A program made the translations under genes and the position numbers. Positions 1 to 7,536 of a DNA stretch of 64,000 nt are shown here, piece after piece (position 1 is the stretch's first letter; the number at the start of each line of letters is the position of its first letter). The DNA comes from Photorhabdus noenieputensis (GTDB taxonomy: Bacteria > Pseudomonadota > Gammaproteobacteria > Enterobacterales > Enterobacteriaceae). The notes below the pieces were generated by a model. It had not been told where the DNA came from. It saw only the letters and a list, made by a program, of their open reading frames with translations, and made no database searches. The DNA lies in contig NZ_RCWC01000008.1 of the NCBI RefSeq assembly GCF_018448935.1, forward strand, positions 1 to 64,000. The letters are read 5' to 3'.

Positions 1-2
1 AA

Positions 3-158
3 CAGGCTTATTGTGACCGTAATGTTGTCGAACGCTGTTTTGGTTTTTTGAAAGGTAATAGACGTATTGCAACACGCTATGAAAAAACAGCACGAAACTA
101 TCTGTCGATGGTGAAATTAGGCTGTATTCGACTCTTTTGCCGGAGATTATATAATTAA
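3..158 (+). CDS. IS5-type transposase, C-terminal end (cut by window edge)
   Basis: The open frame from the window edge encodes the tail of a DDE transposase. It contains VERCFGFLKG, followed by RRIATRYEKTARNYLSMVKL and CIRLF. This E-R-C-F...R-R-I-A-T-R-Y-[DE]-K-T-A-R signature is typical of IS5/IS427-group transposases, and the E is the last residue of the catalytic triad. The element ends just downstream, near 159-180, where a short imperfect palindrome (ggacac...gtgtctcc) may be its terminal repeat. Whether the complete transposase is intact cannot be judged. Confidence 0.8.
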   Translation, partial: QAYCDRNVVERCFGFLKGNRRIATRYEKTARNYLSMVKLGCIRLFCRRLYN

Positions 159-165
159 GGGACAC

Positions 166-396
166 TACCTAGGTGTCTCCCCCGCAAAGAATTCGGTATC
201 CACAGTGCAGAATATTACCCGCTCAGTCATTAATAACGGATATAGTGGTATGATGGTATGGTCACCTAATACAATATTTACAATTGACCAAGCATCCCAA
301 TATTACACCCAAATCATTAAAGCAGAAGAGGGGGTAAATGAAGAAGTTATCTATGTCCCGGATACCAGCAAAGACAATGCAAGTAATTATGAATAA
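166..396 (+). pseudogene. Severed C-terminal tail of a GH18 chitinase-like protein
   Basis: The frame reads YLGVSPAKNSVSTVQ and then GYSGMMVWSPNTIF. The pattern 'YLGVPA' followed by a 'GxMxWS' strand is what the last beta-strands of a GH18 chitinase barrel look like. The frame abuts the IS end and its GTG at 205 has no ribosome site, so this is most likely the 3' remainder of a gene cut by IS insertion or deletion. About 76 residues survive, without the catalytic DxxDxDxE motif. The family assignment is tentative because so little remains. Confidence 0.5.
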
Positions 397-602
397 TTAC
401 ATTGTTAATACTTTAGTTGGTTATAAAAATAAATACCGTTGAATTTTTGATTTTATTGTGTAGCTTGAAAAGCAATTACACATTACCCAATTTGATGAAA
501 AATAATAAAAGAGAAGAGAAGAGAACCAGTAATACGTACTGGTATTAACCATCCGCAAGAACCGTGAAGTAAATATTTTGTGAAGCCGTATGAGGTTATC
601 TT

Positions 603-3600
603 ATGAAGAGCGAGTTTAAAGAGGGATATTGTACTCTCTGTAGATCAAGATGTGGCACTGTCAACGAAGTTCGTAACGATACACTGATAAAAATCCAACA
701 AAACCCAAAACATCCGACCGGCAACGCCATGTGCATGAAGGGTAAAGCAGCACCAGAACTGGCTCATAGTCCTAACCGGATTCTTTATCCTCTCCGTAGA
801 ACAAATCCCAAAGGTGATGCCGATCCAGGCTGGGAAAAGATCACCTGGGATGAAGCGTTGAAGTATGTTGCAGAGAAACTGGCTTTCTATAAAGCTGAGT
901 CTGGTGCAGAATCGGTTGCTTTCTCAATCACCTCACCAAGTGGCACACCTCTTAGTGACAGCCTTGAATGGATAGAACGCTTCATTCGGAATTTCGGCAG
1001 CCCTAACGTTTGCAATAGTACAGAGGTGTGTAACTGGCATAAAGACGAGGCGCATAAGTTTACCTTTGGGTGCAATATTCCTGTGGCTGATTACAGAAAT
1101 GCCGAGCTGATCATTCTATGGGGGCACAATCCAACAAATACATGGCTTGCGCAAGCAGAAGCCCTTGGAGCGGGAAGAAATGCAGGGGCCAAACTTATCG
1201 TTGTTGATCCTAGATATACGGCTCTTGCTAAAGAATCTGATAATTGGCTCAATATAAATCCTGGGACGGATGCCGCGTTAGCCCTCGGGCTCATAAATAT
1301 CATCATAAACCGAAGAGGATATGATCAGGCGTTTGTAGCACGCTGGACGAACGCCTCATTGTTAGTACGAAATGATAATGGTCTTTTCTTGAGAGAAAAA
1401 GATATAAACATTTCAGCTAAGAAAAACAGATATGTTGTCTGGAATAACATAACTCAATCTCCGCTACCCTATGATATTCACGAAAATGAGCCATGTGCTG
1501 AAAATGATAATTATGCTTTATTAGGCGAATTTTTGGTTAACTCTGCGGAAGATGTAAATAAAAAAATACCATGCAAATCTGCATTCCAACTACTTCTAGA
1601 TGAGTGTCAACCATACACACCTGAATATGTAGAAAAAATCACCGGCATAACCAAAGAAAAACTCCTATATGCCGCAGGTTTAATCATCTCTTCCAAACGA
1701 ATTGCTTATCATTCTTGGACTGGTGTAGCTCAACATACCAATGCAACCCAGACTGAACGAGCAATTGCCGTGCTGTACGCATTAACCGGGTGTTTTGACA
1801 CGCAGGGAAGCAACAGAGTGTACAATAAGCATCCAGTTAATCCTGTGAATGCCCGCAGACTTATGCCGAAGGAACAACAAGAAAAAGCCCTTGGCTTTAA
1901 GGAAAAACCGTTGGGGCCACCTCTGGATGGTTGGGTAACATCACAGGATCTGTATCAAGCAATCTTGCACAAACGGCCTTACCCGATTAGAGCTATGATG
2001 GCATTTGGTACCAATATGTTGTCATCTCATGCTGACACCAAGATTGGGATAGATGCGCTAAAACAGCTTGAATTTCATGTTCATTGTGATCTCTTTGAAA
2101 CGCCTACTGCACATTATGCTGACATCTTACTACCCGTGAATACGCCTTGGGAGAGAGAAGGGCTACGTGTAGGATTTGAGATTTCAGCTAAGGCAGAAGA
2201 ACTTGTTCAGTTAAGACAAAGAATGATTTCGCCTCGGGGAGAAAGCCGGTCAGATAATGAAATTGTCTTCGACTTGGCCTGTCGCTTAGGCATGAATGAG
2301 CTATTTTTTAATGGCAGTGTTGAAGCAGGATGGAATTATATTCTTGAGCCTATTGGCTTGACCGTAGCGGCGTTAAGAGAAAAACCGGAAGGAGTTTCAA
2401 TTCCATTAATTCAGCATGACAAGAAATACGCAGAAATCGATCCTGTTAAGAACACAGTTAAAGGTTTTGATACCGAAACAGGAATGGTTGAAATCTATTC
2501 TGAGAAATTGTGGCGGCATGGTTATCCACCACTACCGATATATGATGAACCAAAAGAGAATTTAAACTCTGAGTCACATTTCCCTTATCGACTGACCTCG
2601 GTAAAAAATGGTTTCTATTGTCATAGCCAGCAGAGAAGTTTAACCAGTCTGCGAAAAAAATCACCTTATCCTAAGCTTGAGATAAACAATAGATTGGCTG
2701 AAAAGAAAGGTATTAACAATGGAGATTGGGTAGAGGTCATCACTCGCAACGGCAAGGCGCGTTTTAAAGCATCGTTAGATGATCATATTGCTTACGATAC
2801 GATAATTGCCGAGTTTGGTTGGTGGCAAGCGTGCCCTGATTATGGGAAAGAGGGTTTTCCCGTCATAGGAAAAAACAGCAGTAACTATAATGCGCTTATT
2901 TCTGACGACTCTTGCGATCCTATCAGCGGCGCTTCTCCGCTCCGTTCATTCCGCTGTGATATTAAACTCGCAGAAGATATCAACCCGGAGAGAAGGCCGT
3001 GGCAGGGCCGTAAAGCATTTCGGGTTGTAAATATAAAACCCGAGGCCAAAGGTGTCAAAACCGTTATTTTTGAGTCACAAGATGGAGCAATGTTGCCTGA
3101 TTATGAACCTGGCCAACATATCACAGTACAAGTTTCCATACCTGGGCAGGATGACCCTGTTATCAGGGCCTATTCATTGACAGGAACGGCAACACTGGCG
3201 GGTAGAAAAACTTACAGTGTCTCCGTACGGCATCAAAAAGGCATAACTTCTGACGGGGAAACTTTTGAAGGTGTCATGTCTTCATATATTAACAGGGCGC
3301 TGGTAGCCGGAGCCGAGGTGAATCTGACACCTCCGGGAGGAAACTTTATTATTCCGCTTAATGCTAAGCAACCTGTTGTTATGTTGGCAGGAGGAATTGG
3401 TGTTACGCCATTTATAAGTTATCTTGAATCTCTTTCAGCTAATGGTGAAAAGCCCGAACTCTTATTGTTGTATGCTAATCAAAACAGCAATACACATGCC
3501 TTTTCCAAAAGGCTAAAAGAGCTTGAGTCAAAAATTAAACAGTTGAAAGTAATCAACTATTACAGTAATCCGCTGCCAGTGGATATTGAGGGTATTAATT

Positions 3601-4049
3601 ACCAGCATCATGGATATATTACTGCGAATGCCGTTCCTGAAACATTGATCAAGCAGCAAGCTCGTTTTTATATGTGTGGCCCGGCTCTTATGATGAAAAC
3701 TTTCGAAGAAGGTTTACGTACTCTAGGAGTTCCGCCTTTTGATATCTATAAAGAAGTGTTCCGATCGCTAACTCCGGTAAAAATTAAAGACGGGAAGAGT
3801 TTTGCCGTTAAATTTGAAAAATCTGGCATTCTTCTTGAATGGTCTCCTGACAAAGGGACACTCCTTAATTTTGGCGAAAAAATGGGTATTAAGATGGCAA
3901 GTGGATGCCGGGTTGGACAGTGTGAAAGTTGTGCTGTGAAATTAAAAAGTGGCGAAGTGCAACACTTGAATGACGTAGAACTTTCAGAGCAAGAGATGTG
4001 TCTTACTTGTCAGTGTATACCTATCACTGATATTTCCATTGATGCCTAA
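603..4049 (+). CDS. Molybdopterin oxidoreductase fused to ferredoxin-NAD(P)H reductase and 2Fe-2S domain
   Basis: This 1148-residue fusion combines three modules. Residues 1 to about 790 form a bis-MGD molybdoenzyme of the DMSO-reductase/nitrate-reductase superfamily, with 4Fe-4S ligands C10, C13, C17 and C44 and a C-terminal dinucleotide-binding domain. Residues of about 800-1045 form a flavodoxin-reductase-like FAD/NAD unit (RAYSLTG FAD motif, GGIGVTPFISYL NAD motif, MCGPALMMK). The last ~90 residues form a plant-type 2Fe-2S ferredoxin (CRVGQCESC plus CLTC). Electrons would flow NAD(P)H-FAD-2Fe2S-4Fe4S-Mo in one chain. There is no Tat signal, so it is probably cytoplasmic. The substrate is unknown; a self-sufficient assimilatory reductase or a demethylase-type enzyme is plausible. 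It stands alone, preceded by about 200 bp of AT-rich DNA. Confidence 0.85.
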   Translation: MKSEFKEGYCTLCRSRCGTVNEVRNDTLIKIQQNPKHPTGNAMCMKGKAAPELAHSPNRILYPLRRTNPKGDADPGWEKITWDEALKYVAEKLAFYKAESGAESVAFSITSPSGTPLSDSLEWIERFIRNFGSPNVCNSTEVCNWHKDEAHKFTFGCNIPVADYRNAELIILWGHNPTNTWLAQAEALGAGRNAGAKLIVVDPRYTALAKESDNWLNINPGTDAALALGLINIIINRRGYDQAFVARWTNASLLVRNDNGLFLREKDINISAKKNRYVVWNNITQSPLPYDIHENEPCAENDNYALLGEFLVNSAEDVNKKIPCKSAFQLLLDECQPYTPEYVEKITGITKEKLLYAAGLIISSKRIAYHSWTGVAQHTNATQTERAIAVLYALTGCFDTQGSNRVYNKHPVNPVNARRLMPKEQQEKALGFKEKPLGPPLDGWVTSQDLYQAILHKRPYPIRAMMAFGTNMLSSHADTKIGIDALKQLEFHVHCDLFETPTAHYADILLPVNTPWEREGLRVGFEISAKAEELVQLRQRMISPRGESRSDNEIVFDLACRLGMNELFFNGSVEAGWNYILEPIGLTVAALREKPEGVSIPLIQHDKKYAEIDPVKNTVKGFDTETGMVEIYSEKLWRHGYPPLPIYDEPKENLNSESHFPYRLTSVKNGFYCHSQQRSLTSLRKKSPYPKLEINNRLAEKKGINNGDWVEVITRNGKARFKASLDDHIAYDTIIAEFGWWQACPDYGKEGFPVIGKNSSNYNALISDDSCDPISGASPLRSFRCDIKLAEDINPERRPWQGRKAFRVVNIKPEAKGVKTVIFESQDGAMLPDYEPGQHITVQVSIPGQDDPVIRAYSLTGTATLAGRKTYSVSVRHQKGITSDGETFEGVMSSYINRALVAGAEVNLTPPGGNFIIPLNAKQPVVMLAGGIGVTPFISYLESLSANGEKPELLLLYANQNSNTHAFSKRLKELESKIKQLKVINYYSNPLPVDIEGINYQHHGYITANAVPETLIKQQARFYMCGPALMMKTFEEGLRTLGVPPFDIYKEVFRSLTPVKIKDGKSFAVKFEKSGILLEWSPDKGTLLNFGEKMGIKMASGCRVGQCESCAVKLKSGEVQHLNDVELSEQEMCLTCQCIPITDISIDA

Positions 4050-4679
4050 AAAAATACTAAGGTAACTTACAGCGGCGTTCAGGGAGAAATGTACGATGAC
4101 GACATTTCTCCCTCGCTCATTGTCAAGGTCACTGATGCCGTCAAAAGGATGGGGGAGTGAATGGCGGAATCGTCCAAAGCTAATATAGAATTTATATCTA
4201 GTGAAAATTAAGTCCATAAAATAACTTGTATATATTTAATTGAATTTATTGAAAATAAATTTAAGCTTGGTTTTAGTGAGTTTTTATCATATCTAAGATA
4301 GTAAATTCAGCATTCAGCACTATTTAAATCACAGGCTCAAGTATCAGGCATAATCTTAAACATAATCATATAGTTGATAACCTAATCTCCCATATAAACA
4401 CCAATCTCATATCTTTTAATAACAAAACATGTCAGTTTGTAATAAAATAAATAATGACATGATTAATTTATATTAATTAAGTTAAATTGGATTTTTAAAT
4501 TCCCTGTACTACTCTTTTCTATAGCAGCTTTTGATTTATATAAACCGTCTCTGTCTTTGCAATATAATTAATTGCTGCTACAGATCTATATTATTATCAC
4601 GGCAAACATAAATAACCACATATTTCACTGAACATGTTATTTATATGGTTTATTCATAAACTCATAGGAGTAATAACAC
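4050..4679. other. Intergenic region, AT-rich, no gene recognised
   Basis: About 630 bp separate the molybdoenzyme from the RhiA homologue. The first ~110 bp stay open in the molybdoenzyme frame after its stop, giving about 36 codons to the TGA near 4158, and are less AT-rich than the rest. They have no start codon or ribosome site and may be a remnant. Beyond about 4200 the sequence is very AT-rich and probably carries the promoter of the next gene. A good ribosome site (AGGAG) lies just before 4680. Confidence 0.4.
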
Positions 4680-5315
4680 ATGAGCCAATTAGACATATCA
4701 TCTGCAAGTGGTACACCTTATACTGTTAGGTTCGAAAATAAATCACCTTCTGCTTGGACAGTTTATCTTTACCAAAAAATGCCAGAGCAACCATCTGATG
4801 TTTTTTCTTTAGCATGGCAGGCAAGTCCTTTTAAAATAGCGTCAGGGGCATACTTTACTTTTAAATGGTCAATTGAGTATTCATTTATTTGGGGTATAAC
4901 AGGAACATTAACGGATGGCGTTGTTTTCGAAGCGGGCCAAATTGTAGATGCAAATCTTATAGACAGAAATATAATTACGTTTAATACAAATGATAATACT
5001 CCAGCATTTGGGGCAGCAACTGATGGAGGAGAAAGTGGAATTTTAACGATAAAGGAAAACAAAAATATTCCAAATAACCTTTACACAACAGGTATTGGAA
5101 TGTCTAAACAGGGTACATTTGTTCAACAAGTATTGGCAAATACAATCCAATTTTATACACCTGAACCAAAATATCATATTGCCGTGGGAGTTGGTGTTAA
5201 AATGGGGCAAGTGCTGGCTCACACAGTCAGTCAATCATCTGAATTATTATTTAAACCCAACGTATATAACCTGACAGCAACTTTAACTGATTCACAAACA
5301 TGGTCAATTAGTTAA
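4680..5315 (+). CDS. RhiA-family protein
   Basis: The 211-residue protein resembles RhiA, the abundant product of the quorum-sensing-controlled rhiABC operon of Rhizobium leguminosarum. Shared features are the opening S-G-T-x-Y-x-[VL]-x-F-x-N-x-S segment, 'VFSLAWQASP', 'FTFKWSIEYSFIWG' and 'GVVFEAGQ'. The biochemical role of RhiA is not established. There is no signal peptide and the protein is predicted to be beta-rich. The start is supported by AGGAG nine bases upstream. The gene is followed at 100 bp by a small membrane-anchored ORF. No rhiB, rhiC or luxI-type gene is nearby. Confidence 0.75.
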   Translation: MSQLDISSASGTPYTVRFENKSPSAWTVYLYQKMPEQPSDVFSLAWQASPFKIASGAYFTFKWSIEYSFIWGITGTLTDGVVFEAGQIVDANLIDRNIITFNTNDNTPAFGAATDGGESGILTIKENKNIPNNLYTTGIGMSKQGTFVQQVLANTIQFYTPEPKYHIAVGVGVKMGQVLAHTVSQSSELLFKPNVYNLTATLTDSQTWSIS

Positions 5316-5417
5316 TTTTTTACTTACAATTAAATTAATACATTATAAATTCCGTGATTAATATTTTTATATTGTAGTTAATCATATAATCCTAATACTT
5401 TGTTTATAGGTGAAATT

Positions 5418-5756
5418 ATGTCATCAGAACACAAGAAAGAATCGGAAGTATCCGGCGTTGAAGAGCCTATCCTTTACATAATAGGTGTAGCTGTTACCTT
5501 GGCAGCAGGATTTACCTACAAGACGCTATTACCAATTTTACAACATAAAATAGTGAAACACCTGTTTTCAGATTATAAATTGCAGGAAATAAGTATTATT
5601 GACTCTGGTTATGCGTTGAAATATACCAAAGATGAAGAAATGGTCATGTTAAAGAGTAATAAAGATAAGGATTATCTTGTGAGGATAACTAAAGAGGTTT
5701 TGGATGAAGAGAAAGGAGATATAATTACGGATTATAAAATAACCGCAATATTATAA
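5418..5756 (+). CDS. Small hypothetical protein with one membrane segment
   Basis: The 112-residue protein starts at the ATG with AGGTGA upstream, not at the TTG 18 bp earlier. It has a charged, Ser/Glu-rich N-terminus, one hydrophobic stretch (EPILYIIGVAVTLAAGF, about residues 15-32) and a Lys/Asp-rich soluble C-terminal half. No family is recognised. It follows the RhiA homologue and is closed by a hairpin terminator, so the two may be co-transcribed. Confidence 0.55.
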   Translation: MSSEHKKESEVSGVEEPILYIIGVAVTLAAGFTYKTLLPILQHKIVKHLFSDYKLQEISIIDSGYALKYTKDEEMVMLKSNKDKDYLVRITKEVLDEEKGDIITDYKITAIL

Positions 5757-5786
5757 AATAAGTTTCCTCACCTTATTATAACTTCT

Positions 5787-5813
5787 TATAGGGCGGCATC
5801 GCCGCCCTATATT
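5787..5813 (+). terminator. Rho-independent terminator
   Basis: A GC-rich stem (GGGCGGC, loop atc, GCCGCCC) is followed by TATATTT, about 30 bp after the stop of the small membrane ORF. It closes the RhiA-homologue unit. Confidence 0.8.
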
Positions 5814-5975
5814 TCACTCTATTCTACTTCACAACTGTAAAATAGGTTAAAGATAAAGGATTTAAATATATAATTACGTCCAACATTATTTGTTATCTAA
5901 TAATACTCGTCATTGTTGGAAAATAATAGGAGATTGAACTAAACTCAAATTTCATTCTTTTGGAAGGAGTTATCG

Positions 5976-7307
5976 ATGTCTAAAACCTATTATTCTGAAT
6001 CATTAAACCTAAAATCTCACTGGATGCCATTCAGTGCCAACCGAAATTTCCAACGCGATCCACGCCTTATCGTTGCTGCCGAGGGTCAATGGCTAAAAGA
6101 CGATAAAGGACGCCAGATTTATGACAGCCTATCCGGTCTTTGGACTTGTGGAGCGGGCCATACCCGAACCGAAATTCAAAAAGCTGTCGCTACTCAATTA
6201 AGCACCCTCGATTACTCACCAGGCTTTCAGTTCGGTCATCCCTTGTCGTTTCAACTGGCAGAAAAAATTGCCAATTTAACACCAGGTGATCTCAATCACG
6301 TCTTTTTCACCAGCTCAGGTTCTGAGACTTTAGACACCTCAGTCAAAATGGCGCAAGCCTACTGGCGTGTGAAAGGCCAACCCACAAAAACCAAACTGAT
6401 TGGCCGTGCACGTGGTTATCACGGTGTCAATATTGCAGGTACCAGTTTGGGAGGGATTGGTGGCAATCGCAAAATGTTCGGGCAGTTGATGGACGTAGAT
6501 CACTTACCCCATACGCTACAGGCCAATATGGCATTTACGCAAGGTATGGCAGAAACCGGCGGCGTGGAATTAGCCAATGAGATGCTCAAGTTGATCGAAC
6601 TGCATGATGCCTCCAATATCGCGGCAGTGATTGTCGAGCCTGTGGCCGGTTCTGCCGGTGCGATTATTCCGCCCAAAGGGTATTTACAGCGTCTGCGTGA
6701 AATTTGTGATCAACATAATATTTTGTTGATTTTTGATGAAGTTATTACTGGCTTTGGTCGCATGGGGCGCTGGACTGGTGCCGAATATTTTGGTGTGACG
6801 CCAGATATGCTTAATTTTGCCAAACAAATTACCAATGGTGCCATTCCTCTGGGAGGCGTAGTGGCAAGCAGTGAAATTTATGAAGCATTTATGTCTCAGC
6901 CACTGCCGGAACATCTTGTGGAGTTTAATCATGGTCATACCTACTCGGGACATCCGGTAGCTTGTGCCGCCGGGTTGGCAACCTTGGATCTGCTAGATAA
7001 AGACCACCTTATCCAGCGCTCTGCTGAACTTGCCCCTCATTTTGAAATGGCCCTTCATTCTCTCACAAATTGTCCAAATGTGACTGATATCCGCAACTGT
7101 GGCTTGGTGGGGGCAATTGAATTGGCTGCCCGTGACGGTGATACCGCTGTACGTCCTTTTGATGCCAGCATGATACTTTGGAAAGCGGGCTTTTACGTAC
7201 GCTTTAGCGCTGATACGCTGCAATTCGGGCCTATGTTCAATGCTGAACGCGCTGATTTGGATCGTCTTTTTGACGCTGTTGGAGAAGTATTGCATTACAT
7301 TGACTAA
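5976..7307 (+). CDS. Omega-amino acid (beta-alanine):pyruvate aminotransferase, class III
   Basis: This 443-residue PLP enzyme of aminotransferase class III has the usual family length. Visible motifs are YDSLSGLWTCGAGH near the N-terminus, the phosphate-binding SSGSETLDTSVKMA, the ARGYHG segment, the PLP-ring aspartate in LLIFDEVITGFGRMG, and the Schiff-base lysine in FAKQITNGAIPLGG. The family transfers amino groups from beta-alanine and other omega-amino acids to pyruvate. The ATG has GGAG at ideal spacing. The gene is monocistronic, followed by an ERIC element and a terminator. The exact amine donor cannot be told from sequence. Confidence 0.87.
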   Translation: MSKTYYSESLNLKSHWMPFSANRNFQRDPRLIVAAEGQWLKDDKGRQIYDSLSGLWTCGAGHTRTEIQKAVATQLSTLDYSPGFQFGHPLSFQLAEKIANLTPGDLNHVFFTSSGSETLDTSVKMAQAYWRVKGQPTKTKLIGRARGYHGVNIAGTSLGGIGGNRKMFGQLMDVDHLPHTLQANMAFTQGMAETGGVELANEMLKLIELHDASNIAAVIVEPVAGSAGAIIPPKGYLQRLREICDQHNILLIFDEVITGFGRMGRWTGAEYFGVTPDMLNFAKQITNGAIPLGGVVASSEIYEAFMSQPLPEHLVEFNHGHTYSGHPVACAAGLATLDLLDKDHLIQRSAELAPHFEMALHSLTNCPNVTDIRNCGLVGAIELAARDGDTAVRPFDASMILWKAGFYVRFSADTLQFGPMFNAERADLDRLFDAVGEVLHYID

Positions 7308-7355
7308 GGAAAGTATGTACCCATAAGATCTTCAATATTGCTAAACTCAAAGGAT

Positions 7356-7482
7356 TATACCCTATGGATTTCAAGATGCATCGCGACGGCAAAGGAGTGA
7401 ATCCCCGGGAGCATAGCAAACTATGTGACTGGGGTGAGCGAGTGCAGCCAACAAAGAGGCAACTTGAAAGATGACGGGTATA
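7356..7482 (+). repeat. ERIC element (full, 127 bp)
   Basis: This is a complete Enterobacterial Repetitive Intergenic Consensus unit running from tataccctatgg to gatgacgggtata. It contains the diagnostic tgactggggtgagcg and gaatccccgggagc segments and its termini are inverted repeats. It lies between the aminotransferase and its terminator. Confidence 0.95.
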
Positions 7483-7488
7483 GAGTAA

Positions 7489-7521
7489 AGCCCAAAAGTA
7501 CAGCTACTCTTGGGCTTTTTA
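7489..7521 (+). terminator. Rho-independent terminator
   Basis: AGCCCAA and TTGGGCT form a stem around a loop of about 17 bases, followed by TTTTT. It would end the aminotransferase transcript after the ERIC element. It lies just beyond the 3' end of the opposing ThDP-enzyme gene. Confidence 0.7.
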
Positions 7522-7536
7522 AATTTCAATCCTTCC

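Noticed and set aside
4050-4158. Read-through extension after the molybdoenzyme stop
   Set aside because: The open frame is short and the protein already ends at the usual place after the 2Fe-2S domain.
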